A model generated the notes under the pieces. That model had not been told where the DNA came from, ran no database searches, and saw nothing but the letters and a program-made list of their open reading frames with translations. A stretch of DNA of 64,000 bases from Streptomyces termitum (GTDB lineage: Bacteria > Actinomycetota > Actinomycetes > Streptomycetales > Streptomycetaceae): positions 434,001-498,000 of the forward strand of contig NZ_BMUL01000003.1 in assembly GCF_014650175.1 (NCBI RefSeq), in the 5' to 3' direction. Made by a program: the position numbers and the translations under genes. How positions within the stretch are numbered: position 1 is the first letter of the stretch; every line of letters begins with the position of its first letter. Shown here piece after piece: positions 50,469 to 61,848 of the stretch.

Positions 50469-50912
50469 ATGGGTGTCGCGCAGTGCTGGAAGGAAGCCGC
50501 GGGGGAGGGGGCCGGAGCCTCCGGCCGCCTCCGGCACGGCGACGGCCCCTGGACGGGCGCCTCCCGCACGGCGGGCGCCCTGCGCACCAGCACCGAGGCC
50601 GGCCGCGCCGCCCTCGGCCCCGGCCACGAGGGCGTGGAGACGGGCGCCGCAGGGCTCGCCGCGCTCGCCGAACTCACCGTCGTCCGCCGCTCCTGGGAGG
50701 CCCGCCTCGGAGCCGTACGCGACGAATGCGAGGCGCTCCAGGGGGCGTTGCTCGCGGTCGCACGGGAACTGGGGGAGACCGACACCTCAGTCAGGAGCGC
50801 CCTCGCCTCGATCGACACGAAGACTCCCGCTGACGCGAAGGCCCCCGCCGACGCGCGGGCCCCGATCGACGTGCGGGCCTCGCTCGCTGCCGGGCCGGGG
50901 GAGCGGCGGTGA
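50469..50912 (+). CDS. small helical WXG-like protein of the DUF1023 cassette
   Basis: 147 residues, mostly helical by eye. It opens MGVAQCWKEAAGEGAG and has a long Ala/Leu/Glu-rich helix (LTVVRRSWEARLGAVRDECE and on), then a short PADAKAPADARAP repeat tail. It has no signal peptide. The plan resembles the small WXG100/ESAT-6-like partners often found before large actinobacterial DUF1023 proteins. I do not recognise a defined family. ATG 50469 fits the TACCGT promoter at 50423-50428 and a GGGGAG ribosome site; a GTG at 50427 is less likely. It overlaps the next gene as GTGA. Confidence 0.72.
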   Translation: MGVAQCWKEAAGEGAGASGRLRHGDGPWTGASRTAGALRTSTEAGRAALGPGHEGVETGAAGLAALAELTVVRRSWEARLGAVRDECEALQGALLAVARELGETDTSVRSALASIDTKTPADAKAPADARAPIDVRASLAAGPGERR

Positions 50913-52702
50913 GCGGCGGCCTCACCTGGCAGCGGCTGCGCGACCTCGGCACCTCCGAACTCACCGAGGCGGGCGACGCCTGGCACCGCGTCTCGAACCG
51001 CGCCGACGCCGACCGGACCCGCGTCGACCGGGCCATGACCGCGAAGCTCCGCGAGACGCAGGAGGGCGAAGCCGCCGAGGCGGCCCTCCACCGGCTCCGC
51101 CGCCTCAGCCGCAACTTCCAGTACCTGCACGGCGAATGCGGCCTCGTCCGCACCACGCTCAACGGCCTCGCCGCCGAACTCGCGGAACCCCGGCGCCGCC
51201 TGCGCGACGCCCTCGTGGACGCCGCCGCCCACGGACTCACCATCCACGACGACGGCTCCGTCGGCTACCCCGCCGCCGAGGTCACCGACCTCACCGGCAC
51301 CACGAGGAACGCCCCCGGGGGCACCGTCCGGGGCACCGTCCTCCTCCCCCTCGACCCCCGGCCCCTCGGCGCTCCCCCGGCGGACTTCCCGGGCTTCGCC
51401 CCGCCCAACCCCGGGCAGGCACGGGCCCAGGAGGTGGCGGACCGCATCGCCCGCGCCCTCCGCTCCGCCACCGAGATCGACACCCGCTACGCCAGGGCCC
51501 TCGCCGCCCTCAAGGCAGAGCGGGGCCTCGACGTCACCGAGGCCACCCTCAGGGACGTCCGCGCCGACACCGCGGGCGTCCGGACGGCGGCCGACCGGTA
51601 CCTCGACGCCACCGTCCCCCGGGACGCGAGCCCCGCCGACCGCAGGCGCTGGTGGGACGGCCTCACGGACGAACAGCGCCGGGAGTACCTGGAGATCGCC
51701 CCCGACCTGATCGGCGGCCTCGACGGCATCCCGGCGGCGGTCCGCGACGAGGCCAACCGCACCCGCCTCCCGCTCCTCATCGACGAACTCTCCCGCCGCG
51801 ACGACGACGACGCGCGCACGAAGTTGACGGCCCTGCGCATGATTCAGGACAAGTTGAGCGAGCCGAGCAACCCGCCGATGTACCTCCTCGGCATCGGCAC
51901 CGAGGGCAACGGCCGCGCGATCATCTCGTACGGCGACCCGGACGCGTCCAGGAACGTGTCGGCGTATGTGCCGGGGCTGGGGACGAAGCTCGACGAGGAG
52001 TTCGTGAAGGACACGATGAAACGAGCGGAGGACACGGCCATCGGAGCCCGTGACGTGGACCCCTCCAGCGCCTCGATCATCTGGCTCGGGTACGACGCTC
52101 CGCAGCTCGTGGACGTCATTGCGAGGGGCGACGCCCAGCGGGGCGCCCCGGCCTACAACGAGTTCATGGCGGGCCTTTCCGCGACCAACCAGAACGCGGA
52201 TCCCCACCTGACGGCGATCGGCCACTCCTACGGTTCGCTCACCGTGGGCACCGCTGCCCAGCGGCCCGGCGGCATTCCGGGGGCCGATGACATCATCCTG
52301 CTCGGCAGCCCCGGAGTGGACGCGCAGAGGGCTGAGGAACTCGGAGTCGGCAAGGACCACGTCTTCGTCGGCGCCGCCGACAACGACCCGGTCACCCACC
52401 TGCCAAGCAAGGACGAGGCAGCCATGGGCTTCTTCTCGGGAGGGCCGGCGGGCGTTCTGGTCGCCCGCGACCTCTTCGACGTCGGTGACGACGACGTGTA
52501 CTTCGGCAAGGATCCGGCGAGCGGGGCGTTCGACGCCCGCCGTTTCAAGGTCGACGACGGGCCGGAGATGATCCGGGAGAGGGGTGGCTTCGATGCCCAC
52601 TCCCAGTACTTCACGCCGAAACTCGACCGGGAGTCCGCGGAGAACATCGCCCTGATCGTCGGTGGGAAGTCCGGAGAGATCACCACGGAGGAGCACCGAT
52701 GA
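50909..52702 (+). CDS. helical N-terminus plus DUF1023 alpha/beta-hydrolase protein
   Basis: 597 residues. Residues 1-about 250 form long charged helices (LRRLSRNFQYLHGECG, AEVTDLTG linker, RALRSATEIDTRYARALAAL), like ESX/WXG-associated proteins. The middle has RRRWWDGLTDEQRREYLEIAPDLIGGLDG, a signature that precedes DUF1023 domains. The hydrolase has IIWLGYDAP, the nucleophile Ser440 in IGHSYGSLTVG, the probable acid in GAADNDPVTHL and His in GFDAHSQYF. Substrate unknown. The start overlaps the previous stop (GTGA) and the end overlaps the lipoprotein (ATGA). The 3' half has noticeably weaker GC3 bias. Confidence 0.85.
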   Translation: MSGGLTWQRLRDLGTSELTEAGDAWHRVSNRADADRTRVDRAMTAKLRETQEGEAAEAALHRLRRLSRNFQYLHGECGLVRTTLNGLAAELAEPRRRLRDALVDAAAHGLTIHDDGSVGYPAAEVTDLTGTTRNAPGGTVRGTVLLPLDPRPLGAPPADFPGFAPPNPGQARAQEVADRIARALRSATEIDTRYARALAALKAERGLDVTEATLRDVRADTAGVRTAADRYLDATVPRDASPADRRRWWDGLTDEQRREYLEIAPDLIGGLDGIPAAVRDEANRTRLPLLIDELSRRDDDDARTKLTALRMIQDKLSEPSNPPMYLLGIGTEGNGRAIISYGDPDASRNVSAYVPGLGTKLDEEFVKDTMKRAEDTAIGARDVDPSSASIIWLGYDAPQLVDVIARGDAQRGAPAYNEFMAGLSATNQNADPHLTAIGHSYGSLTVGTAAQRPGGIPGADDIILLGSPGVDAQRAEELGVGKDHVFVGAADNDPVTHLPSKDEAAMGFFSGGPAGVLVARDLFDVGDDDVYFGKDPASGAFDARRFKVDDGPEMIRERGGFDAHSQYFTPKLDRESAENIALIVGGKSGEITTEEHR

Positions 52703-53271
52703 ATCGATCACGACGCGTGGCCCGGGTCGCTCTTCCGCTGATCCTGAGCGGCGCGACGCTTGCGGGGTGCGGAACTCTCACCGGTGAAGGAGCCACGGCA
52801 GACATGAACATGCAAGAGGCGGCGGACCGCGCGGACGCCATTCTGGACGGGACGTTGAAGGCCGTCGTACCGGAGGTCCAGTGGGCGCACCACACCTGGA
52901 CCAGCGGAAGCTGTACGGTCACGCGGCGGCGGAAGGTGATGACGATCATCTCCGAGGAACGGCGGGGCAACTTCCTGGGCGTTATCGAGCGTCACTGGAA
53001 GAGAAGCGGCTACGAGATCTTCGGTGTGAATGCCAGCAGGGAGATGCCGGCCATCTTCGCCAAGACGTCCGACGGATTCCAGGTTTCTTTGAGCGTCAAG
53101 TACAAGGGGCAGGCGGTCTTTACGATCGACACTCCGTGCGTCGAGGAATCCGACGTAGCCGACCCCGCCTCCAAGCCCAACGGCCCCGCCTACCCCTACG
53201 GCGAGATCCCCACCCCCCACGTCCACTCCGACTTCTGGTCCGCCACCGCACCCGCCCCCGCCTCCTCCTGA
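52699..53271 (+). CDS. lipoprotein of the DUF1023 cassette
   Basis: 190-residue secreted lipoprotein: MNRSRRVARVALPLILSG leads to lipobox LAGC. The mature part has ADMNMQEAADRADAILDGTL, HHTWTSGSCTVTRRR, the turn RGNFLGVIERHWKRSGYEIFG and KTSDGFQVSLSVKYKGQAVF. I do not recognise a named family, though this compact alpha-beta plan recurs beside DUF1023 genes in streptomycetes (from memory). Two Cys in the mature part could pair. The ATG overlaps the hydrolase stop. Codon use is less biased than in the neighbours outside the cassette. Confidence 0.8.
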   Translation: MNRSRRVARVALPLILSGATLAGCGTLTGEGATADMNMQEAADRADAILDGTLKAVVPEVQWAHHTWTSGSCTVTRRRKVMTIISEERRGNFLGVIERHWKRSGYEIFGVNASREMPAIFAKTSDGFQVSLSVKYKGQAVFTIDTPCVEESDVADPASKPNGPAYPYGEIPTPHVHSDFWSATAPAPASS

Positions 53272-53294
53272 GGCGCAGGTGGGAGCATGGGGGC

Positions 53295-53984
53295 ATGGCT
53301 ACTCATGTGATCACCGGGGCCGGTTCCGGCATCGGCGCGGCCGTCGCGCGGCGGTTGCACGCGCGCGGGGACGAACTCGTGCTGCACGCGCGCGACGCGG
53401 GCCGCGCCAAGGAGCTGGCAGTCGAGTTCCCCGGCGCCCGGACCCTGGTCGGGGACCTCGCGGACCCGGACCGGCTCTCCTGGGCCTTCTCCCACCAGAG
53501 CCTGCCCGACCGGGTGGACTCGCTGCTGCACGTCGCCGGTGTCGTGGACCTCGGCACGGTCGGCGAGCTCACCCCCAAGACGTGGCACCACCAGCTGAAC
53601 GTCAACCTGATCGCCCCCGCCGAGCTGACCCGCCACTTCCTGCCCCAGCTCCGCGTCTCCCAGGGCCACGTCCTCTTCGTGAACTCCGGCGCCGGGCTCA
53701 ACGCGCACGCCCAGTGGAGCGCGTACGCCGCCTCCAAGCACGGCCTCAAGGCCCTCGCGGACTCCCTGCGCCACGAGGAGCACGCCAACGGGGTCCGGGT
53801 CACCACCGTCTACCCCGGCCGCACCGCCGGCCCCATGCAGGCCAAGGTGCACCAGCAGGAGGGCAAGGAGTACGACGCGGCGCGGTGGATCGACCCCGAG
53901 TCCGTGGCCACCACGATCGTGATGGCGCTCGACCTGCCGCGCGACGCCGAGGTCAACGACCTGACGGTCCGGCCGGGACGGTAG
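53295..53984 (+). CDS. short-chain dehydrogenase/reductase
   Basis: 229-residue classical-type SDR. It has the nucleotide-binding TGAGSGIGAAVA (residues about 7-18), LVGDLAD, the NxxG-like LLHVAGVVD, catalytic Ser in FVNSGAGLNA, and the Tyr/Lys pair in SAYAASKHGLKAL. The substrate is unknown. ATG at 53295. Separated from the DUF1023 cassette by 23 nt and followed 10 nt later by the MetE-like gene, with which it is probably co-transcribed. Confidence 0.92.
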   Translation: MATHVITGAGSGIGAAVARRLHARGDELVLHARDAGRAKELAVEFPGARTLVGDLADPDRLSWAFSHQSLPDRVDSLLHVAGVVDLGTVGELTPKTWHHQLNVNLIAPAELTRHFLPQLRVSQGHVLFVNSGAGLNAHAQWSAYAASKHGLKALADSLRHEEHANGVRVTTVYPGRTAGPMQAKVHQQEGKEYDAARWIDPESVATTIVMALDLPRDAEVNDLTVRPGR

Positions 53985-53994
53985 GGGCGGAGAC

Positions 53995-54993
53995 ATGAGC
54001 GAGACCAAGCCGTGGGGACCGGCCACCGGCGTCGGTTCCCTGCCCGGCGGCGACGCCCGGGAGGCCGCCAAGACGGTCACCGGCAGCTTCGAGGACTTCC
54101 CCTTCCTCGCCGAGCTGCCCGCCCGGGGACCCGGCGCCGACATGATCGGCCGCACCCTGGGGATGCTCGTCGACCTGTACGCGCACGTGGAGCCCAGCGG
54201 CTGGCGGATCAGCGACCGGCCCGGCCGCGACACCCGGCGCGCCCGCTCCTGGCTCGGCGAGGACCTGGACGCCCTGGAGGAGTTCACCCAGGGCTACGAG
54301 GGACCGCTCAAGGTCCAGGCGGTCGGGCCGTGGACGCTCGCCGCCGCCCTCGAACTGCGCGGCGGCGAGGCCGCCCTGGGCGACCCGGGGGCCTGCCGAG
54401 ACCTGGCGGCCTCGCTCGCCGAGGGCCTGCGCGGGCACCTCGCGGAGATCGCCAAGCGGGTCCCCGGCGCCCGGATCGTGCTCCAGCTCGACGAGCCCTC
54501 CCTCACCGCCGTCCTCCTCGGCCAGATCCGCACGGCCAGCGGCTACCGCACCCACCGGGCCGTCGACCGGCAGGTCGTGGAGGCCGCCCTGCGGGACGTG
54601 ATCGGCGTCCACGACGGTCCGGTCACGGTCCATTCCTGCGCCCCCGGCGTGCCGTTCGCCCTGCTCCGCCGGGCCGGTGCGGCCGGGATCTCGTTCGACT
54701 TCGGTCTCCTCACCGACCGTGACGAGGAGCCGATCGGGGAGGCGGTGGAGGCCGGGACGACCCTCTTCGCCGGTGTGGTGCCGTCCACCGACACCGCATT
54801 GTCGGACCCGGGCGGTAGCGTCATGGGTGTCAGGACGCTGTGGCGGCGGCTGGGGCTGAATCCGGGGACTCTCGCCGAGTCCGTGGTCATCACCCCGGCG
54901 TGCGGTCTCGCGGGCGCCTCGCCCGCCTACGCGCGGGCGGCGCTCGCCCACTGCGTCCGGGCGGCGAGATCGCTCGCGGACAACCCAGAGTGA
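53995..54993 (+). CDS. cobalamin-independent methionine synthase-like (MetE C-terminal domain) protein
   Basis: 332 residues forming only the C-terminal-type barrel of MetE. It has the start GPATGVGSLPG, LQAVGPWTLAAAL-like strand, LQLDEPSL, zinc-binding VHSCAPGVPFALL and the second Cys in TPACGLAG. Full MetE is more than twice as long, so this is the stand-alone family often annotated methionine synthase; it may transfer methyl groups from another donor. ATG at 53995. Sits between the SDR and ligA. Confidence 0.82.
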   Translation: MSETKPWGPATGVGSLPGGDAREAAKTVTGSFEDFPFLAELPARGPGADMIGRTLGMLVDLYAHVEPSGWRISDRPGRDTRRARSWLGEDLDALEEFTQGYEGPLKVQAVGPWTLAAALELRGGEAALGDPGACRDLAASLAEGLRGHLAEIAKRVPGARIVLQLDEPSLTAVLLGQIRTASGYRTHRAVDRQVVEAALRDVIGVHDGPVTVHSCAPGVPFALLRRAGAAGISFDFGLLTDRDEEPIGEAVEAGTTLFAGVVPSTDTALSDPGGSVMGVRTLWRRLGLNPGTLAESVVITPACGLAGASPAYARAALAHCVRAARSLADNPE

Positions 54994-57228
<2,235 letters not shown>

Positions 57229-57554
57229 GCTCCCGCCACCCTCGTACGGCCCCCCGCGGCTCACCCGTTCGACGCATACCAGATCGTGACGGGTGGCCCG
57301 GCCGCATTCGGGCAAGAGAGGGAGAGCGCTGCCCGCCGGGGCCCTCGGCGGCCTAGTCTGGTGACCGTGCGTCCCGTCCCGCACAGCCGCGCGAGGGCTC
57401 TGCGCGGCCGTGCGCCCGGACGAACGGCCCGGCGCCCTGCGTCCCCGCCCCTTTCCGCCGGCGGGGCGCACGACGGACGGCCGGACGCCACCACGGCCGC
57501 CTCGCCGCGGCCCATCGGACAGCGACGGCACCGCCGCCTGCGAGAGGGACGGGA
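57229..57554. other. intergenic region ligA / rmdB
   Basis: 326 bp. It holds a TAGTCT -10-like hexamer at 57354-57359, which would give rmdB a leader of about 190 nt. Open frames cross the region but have no ribosome site and do not join the rmdB frame. No strong terminator for ligA is seen. Confidence 0.5.
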
Positions 57555-59666
57555 ATGGAACCGACCGAGAGTGCAGCCCCGGTGCCACGGCCACGCGGCC
57601 GGGTGCTCCCCGGGGGCTTCACCGGCCTGCCGGCCGCCGTGGTGGGCACCGCCGCCGCCGTGCTCGTCACCGCGCTCCAACGGGCCCTGGGCACCGGCCT
57701 CCCGCTCTTCCCCGGCGGCGTGACGGGCTGGTCCCTCGCCCTGCTCACCGGACTCATCGTCGGCCACCTCGTCGCCCTCGGCCGCGAGCGCTGGTGGGGC
57801 GGCACCGGCTCCGGCGCCGCCCTCACCCTCGCCGTCCTCCTGCTGTACGGCTGGGTGCCCGCCGGGCTCGTCTCGCTCACCGTCGTCGTCCTGGTCAGCG
57901 CCGCCCGCCGGCACCGCTGGCGGCAGGGCCTGCTGCACGGCTCCGCCGACATCCTCGGCGTCGCCGCCGCCGCCCTCGTCCTCGCCCTCTTCGGCGACGC
58001 CCCCACCGTCCACCAGCCCTGGCACCCCCTCGACTGGCGGATCGCCGACGTCCCGGAGATCGTGCTCGCCGCCGCGGTCTACCTCCTCGCGACCCGGCTC
58101 CTGCTGTGGTACACGCTCTCCCCGCCCGGCCGCGGCCTGCCCACCGTCGCCCGCACCGCCCTCCTCCGCCAGGGCCTCGTCGCCGTCGCCCTCCTCGGCA
58201 TCGCCCCGCTGATCTGCGTCGTCGCCGCCGCCTTCCCGGTCCTCCTGCCGCTCTTCGCGATCCCCCTGATCGCCCTCGACTCCACCCTCTGGATCGCCCG
58301 CGCGCGGGCCGAGGAGCAGCTCCGCGACCCGCTCACCGGCCTCCCCAACCGCCAGTGGCTCCTGGAGCGCACCTGGACCGCCCTGGAGGACGCCGAGGGC
58401 GAGCGGGTCCGCACCGCCCTCGTCCTCATCGACCTGGACCGCTTCCGCGCGGTCAACGACACCCTCGGCCACCTCGCCGGCGACCGGCTCCTCCTCCAGG
58501 TCGCCGAACGGCTCCGGCTCGCCCTCCCGCGCGGCGCCGAGGCCGCCCGGCTCGGCGGCGACGAGTTCGCCGTCCTGCTGCCCGCCGCCGACTCCACCAC
58601 CAGCGCCCAGCGGGTCGCCCGCCACCTCGTCGCCGAACTCTCCTCCCCGCTCGACCTCGACGGACTCACCCTCGTCCTGGAGGCCAGCGCGGGCGTCGCC
58701 GTCTTCCCCGAGCACGCCGCCGACGCCGAGGGCCTGCTGCGCCGCGCCGACGTCGCCATGTACCAGGCCAAGCGGGACCGCACCGGCGTCGAGGTGTACG
58801 AGTCCAAGCGGGACTCCAACACCCCCGACCGGCTCGGCCTCCTCGGCGACCTGCGCCGCGCCCTCGACTCCGGCGAGGTCGAGCTCCACTACCAGCCCAA
58901 GGTCCGCTTCGACGGGCAGGTCGCCGGTCTCGAAGCGCTCGTCCGCTGGGTCCACCCGGAGCGCGGAAAGGTTCCGCCGGACGAGTTCATCGCCATCGCC
59001 GAGACCTCCGGCCTGATGCCGCACCTCACCGAGTACGTCCTGGAGACCGCCCTCGCCCAGGTCGCCCGCTGGCGCGCCCAGGGCCTGGAGGTCCCGGTCG
59101 CCGTCAACGTCTCGCCGCGCGACGTCCACACCCCCGGCTTCGCCGGCGCCGTCGCCGCCCGGCTCGCCCGCCACGGCGTCCCGGCCGGCTCCCTCCAGCT
59201 GGAGATAACGGAGCACGTCCTCCTGGAGGACCCCCAGCGCGCCGCCGACACCCTGAACGGCCTCACCGGCCACGGCGTCAAGATGTCCCTCGACGACTTC
59301 GGCACCGGCTACTCCTCCCTCGTCCACCTGCGCCGGCTCCCCGTCAGCGAACTGAAGATCGACCGCTCCTTCGTGGCCCGGCTCGCCGTGGACACCGAGG
59401 ACGCCGAGATCGTCCGCTGCACCGTGGACCTCGCCCACTCCCTCGGCCTGCTCGTCGTCGCCGAGGGCGTCGAGGACGACGAGACCTGGGAACGGCTGCG
59501 CGACCTGGGCTGCGACGCCGTCCAGGGCTGGCTGGTCTCGGCCGCCATGCCGCCCGCCGAGACCACCGCCTGGCTGCTCGCCCGCGGCGAGCACGGCTGG
59601 CGCCGGACCGCCGGGACCACCCCCGCCCTCGGCCTCGGACAGACCCCCGGACACGTCGTGCAGTGA
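57555..59666 (+). CDS. rmdB: membrane GGDEF-EAL cyclic-di-GMP enzyme RmdB
   Basis: 703 residues. About six to seven N-terminal membrane helices (to about 250), then a GGDEF domain with LGGDEF (motif 334-338) and [12 protein letters not shown], then an EAL domain with E460-A-L, the NVSPRDV metal-binding Asn, [18 protein letters not shown] and AEGVEDDE. All the key phosphodiesterase residues appear present. The position before gatC and the architecture match RmdB (SCO5495), shown in S. coelicolor to be a c-di-GMP phosphodiesterase affecting development. ATG 57555 has GAGAGGGACGGG upstream. A terminator follows. Confidence 0.9.
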   Translation: MEPTESAAPVPRPRGRVLPGGFTGLPAAVVGTAAAVLVTALQRALGTGLPLFPGGVTGWSLALLTGLIVGHLVALGRERWWGGTGSGAALTLAVLLLYGWVPAGLVSLTVVVLVSAARRHRWRQGLLHGSADILGVAAAALVLALFGDAPTVHQPWHPLDWRIADVPEIVLAAAVYLLATRLLLWYTLSPPGRGLPTVARTALLRQGLVAVALLGIAPLICVVAAAFPVLLPLFAIPLIALDSTLWIARARAEEQLRDPLTGLPNRQWLLERTWTALEDAEGERVRTALVLIDLDRFRAVNDTLGHLAGDRLLLQVAERLRLALPRGAEAARLGGDEFAVLLPAADSTTSAQRVARHLVAELSSPLDLDGLTLVLEASAGVAVFPEHAADAEGLLRRADVAMYQAKRDRTGVEVYESKRDSNTPDRLGLLGDLRRALDSGEVELHYQPKVRFDGQVAGLEALVRWVHPERGKVPPDEFIAIAETSGLMPHLTEYVLETALAQVARWRAQGLEVPVAVNVSPRDVHTPGFAGAVAARLARHGVPAGSLQLEITEHVLLEDPQRAADTLNGLTGHGVKMSLDDFGTGYSSLVHLRRLPVSELKIDRSFVARLAVDTEDAEIVRCTVDLAHSLGLLVVAEGVEDDETWERLRDLGCDAVQGWLVSAAMPPAETTAWLLARGEHGWRRTAGTTPALGLGQTPGHVVQ

Positions 59667-59698
59667 CCCCGGACGGGCCCTCCGGGGCCCGCCCGGGG
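59667..59698 (+). terminator. terminator after rmdB
   Basis: 14-nt arms (59667-59680 and 59685-59698) with one A-C mismatch and a TCCG loop; it starts directly behind the rmdB stop codon. Confidence 0.7.
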
Positions 59699-59752
59699 TC
59701 CGCTCCGGGCCTTTCCGGGGCGGCCGTTTCACGGGCAGCGGCCCGGTCCCCA

Positions 59753-59758
59753 TAGGAT
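59753..59758 (+). promoter_or_regulatory. -10 hexamer for the gatCAB operon
   Basis: TAGGAT lies 39 nt before the gatC ATG, between the rmdB terminator and gatC. No good -35 is visible at the right distance. Confidence 0.35.
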
Positions 59759-59797
59759 TGGGCCCACACCATCAGACTCACCCCAGAGGATCGCTGC

Positions 59798-60094
59798 ATG
59801 CCTGGCATCACGCGCGAGGAGGTCGCACACCTCGCTCGGCTGGCGCGTCTGGAACTCGCCGACGAGGAACTCGACCACTTCGCCGGTCAGCTCGACGACA
59901 TCATCGGTGCGGTAGCCCGCGTCTCCGAGGTCGCCGAGCAGGACGTCCCGCCGACCTCCCACCCGCTGCCGCTGACGAACGTCATGCGCGCGGACGAGGT
60001 CCGTCCGTCGCTCACCCCCGAGCAGGCGCTCTCCGGCGCCCCCGCACAGGAACAGCAGCGTTTCAAGGTGCCGCAGATCCTGGGGGAGGACTGA
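59798..60094 (+). CDS. gatC: Asp/Glu-tRNA amidotransferase subunit C
   Basis: 98-residue GatC, the small subunit that wraps around GatA and bridges to GatB. The start [20 protein letters not shown] and the end [10 protein letters not shown] are typical. First gene of gatC-gatA-small membrane protein-gatB; 2 nt before the gatA start. It takes part in making Gln-tRNA-Gln from Glu-tRNA-Gln and Asn-tRNA-Asn from Asp-tRNA-Asn. Confidence 0.96.
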   Translation: MPGITREEVAHLARLARLELADEELDHFAGQLDDIIGAVARVSEVAEQDVPPTSHPLPLTNVMRADEVRPSLTPEQALSGAPAQEQQRFKVPQILGED

Positions 60095-60096
60095 CC

Positions 60097-61590
60097 ATGA
60101 CGGACATCATCAAGCTCACCGCCGCCGAGATCGCCGCGCGGATCGCCTCCGGCGACCTCACCGCGGTCGAGGTGACCGAGGCCCACCTGGCCCGCATCGA
60201 CGCCGTGGACGAGAAGGTCCACGCCTTCCTGCACGTCGACCGCGAGGGCGCGCTCGCGCAGGCCCGCGCCGTCGACGAGAAGCGCGCCCGAGGCGAGAAG
60301 CTCGGCCCGCTGGCCGGCGTCCCGCTCGCCCTCAAGGACATCTTCACGACCCGGGGCGTGCCCACCACGGTCGGCTCGAAGATGCTGGAGGGCTGGATCC
60401 CGCCGTACGACGCGACGCTGGTCAAGCGCCTCAAGGCCGCCGACGTCGTCATCCTCGGCAAGACCAACATGGACGAGTTCGCCATGGGCTCCTCCACCGA
60501 GAACAGCGCCTACGGCCCCACCGGCAACCCCTGGGACCTGACCCGGATCCCCGGCGGCTCCGGCGGCGGCTCCTCGGCGGCGCTCGCGGCCTACCAGGCC
60601 CCGCTGGCCATCGGCACGGACACCGGCGGCTCCATCCGCCAGCCCGCCGCCGTTACCGGCACCGTCGGCGTCAAGCCCACCTACGGCGCGGTCTCCCGCT
60701 ACGGCATGGTGGCCTTCTCCTCCTCCCTCGACCAGGGCGGCCCCTGTGCCCGCACGGTCCTGGACGCGGCCCTGCTGCACGAGGCGATCGCCGGCCACGA
60801 CCCGCTCGACTCCACCTCGATCGACCTGCCGGTCCCGCCCGTGGTCGAGGCCGCGCGCAACGGCTCGGTGGCCGGGATGCGGGTCGGCGTCGTCAAGCAG
60901 TTCCGCGGCGAGGGCTACCAGGCCGGCGTCATGCAGCGCTTCGACGAGTCCGTCGAGCTGCTGAAGGAGCTGGGCGCCGAGATCGTCGAGCTGGACTGCC
61001 CGACCTTCGACCTGGCCCTGTCGGCGTACTACCTGATCGCGCCGTCCGAGTGCTCGTCCAACCTGGCCCGCTTCGACGGCCTGCGCTACGGCCTGCGCGC
61101 CGGCGACGACGGCACCCGCTCCGCCGAGGACGTCACCGCCCTGACCCGCGAGGCCGGCTTCGGCCCCGAGGTGAAGCGCCGCATCATCCTCGGCACCTAC
61201 GCGCTGAGCTCCGGCTACTACGACGCGTGGTTCGGCTCGGCCCAGAAGGTCCGCACCCTCATCACCCGCGAGTTCGAGAACGCCTTCGAGCAGGTCGACG
61301 TGATCGTCTCCCCGACGACGCCGACCACCGCCTTCCCGATCGGCGAGCGCGCCGACGACCCGATGGCGATGTACCTCGCGGACCTGTGCACCATCCCGAC
61401 CAACCTGGCCGGCAACGCCGCCATGTCGCTGCCCTGCGGCCTGGCGCCGGAGGACGGCCTCCCGGTCGGGCTGCAGATCATCGCCCCCGCCATGCAGGAC
61501 GACCGGCTCTACAAGGTCGGTGCCGCCGTCGAGGCCGCCTTCGTGGAAAAGTGGGGTCACCCGCTGATCGAGGAGGCTCCGTCGCTGTGA
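60097..61590 (+). CDS. gatA: Asp/Glu-tRNA amidotransferase subunit A
   Basis: 497-residue amidase-signature subunit that releases ammonia from glutamine. The catalytic Lys is in [12 protein letters not shown], and the Ser-cisSer-Ser region is in [14 protein letters not shown] and [15 protein letters not shown] 60097 has GGGGGAGG 7 nt upstream. The gene ends in a GTGA overlap with the small membrane protein gene. Confidence 0.97.
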   Translation: MTDIIKLTAAEIAARIASGDLTAVEVTEAHLARIDAVDEKVHAFLHVDREGALAQARAVDEKRARGEKLGPLAGVPLALKDIFTTRGVPTTVGSKMLEGWIPPYDATLVKRLKAADVVILGKTNMDEFAMGSSTENSAYGPTGNPWDLTRIPGGSGGGSSAALAAYQAPLAIGTDTGGSIRQPAAVTGTVGVKPTYGAVSRYGMVAFSSSLDQGGPCARTVLDAALLHEAIAGHDPLDSTSIDLPVPPVVEAARNGSVAGMRVGVVKQFRGEGYQAGVMQRFDESVELLKELGAEIVELDCPTFDLALSAYYLIAPSECSSNLARFDGLRYGLRAGDDGTRSAEDVTALTREAGFGPEVKRRIILGTYALSSGYYDAWFGSAQKVRTLITREFENAFEQVDVIVSPTTPTTAFPIGERADDPMAMYLADLCTIPTNLAGNAAMSLPCGLAPEDGLPVGLQIIAPAMQDDRLYKVGAAVEAAFVEKWGHPLIEEAPSL

Positions 61591-61832
61591 GTACCAGTGC
61601 ACTGCAGAAGGCCAAGGGCTTCAAGAAGTCCAGGACCGGCACGTACCTGTCCATGGGCACCACCGCGTTCGGCGCCGTCGCCGTGACGAAGCAGATCAAG
61701 AAGGCCCGTGCCGAGCACGACACGCTGAAGCTCGTCGACGCCGTCGTGTCCGCCGCCGCCATCGTCACCGGCCTCGCGATCCTGTACCGCGAGCTGAAGC
61801 GCCTCGGCGACGACGACGTCCTGCTGGGCTGA
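61587..61832 (+). CDS. small conserved protein within the gatCAB operon
   Basis: 81 residues: a Lys/Arg-rich N-terminal part ([18 protein letters not shown]), a hydrophobic stretch near [11 protein letters not shown], a charged middle, a membrane-helix-like [19 protein letters not shown] and an acidic end GDDDVLLG. Two weak membrane segments are possible. The GTG at 61587 overlaps the gatA stop and has AGGAGG about 10 nt upstream; gatB starts 16 nt after its stop. I know no function. Its place between the amidotransferase subunits seems conserved in streptomycetes (from memory). Confidence 0.8.
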   Translation: MSTSALQKAKGFKKSRTGTYLSMGTTAFGAVAVTKQIKKARAEHDTLKLVDAVVSAAAIVTGLAILYRELKRLGDDDVLLG

Positions 61833-61848
61833 GAGGGAAAGTTCCACC

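Noticed and set aside
57286..57554. Possible gene between ligA and rmdB
   Set aside because: The frame is open but its product is Arg/Pro-rich, does not join rmdB, and runs out of frame into it.
57261..59753. 830-codon frame opposite rmdB
   Set aside because: Its product is a Gly/Glu/Val-rich shadow of the GGDEF-EAL gene with no domain; typical antisense frame in GC-rich DNA.
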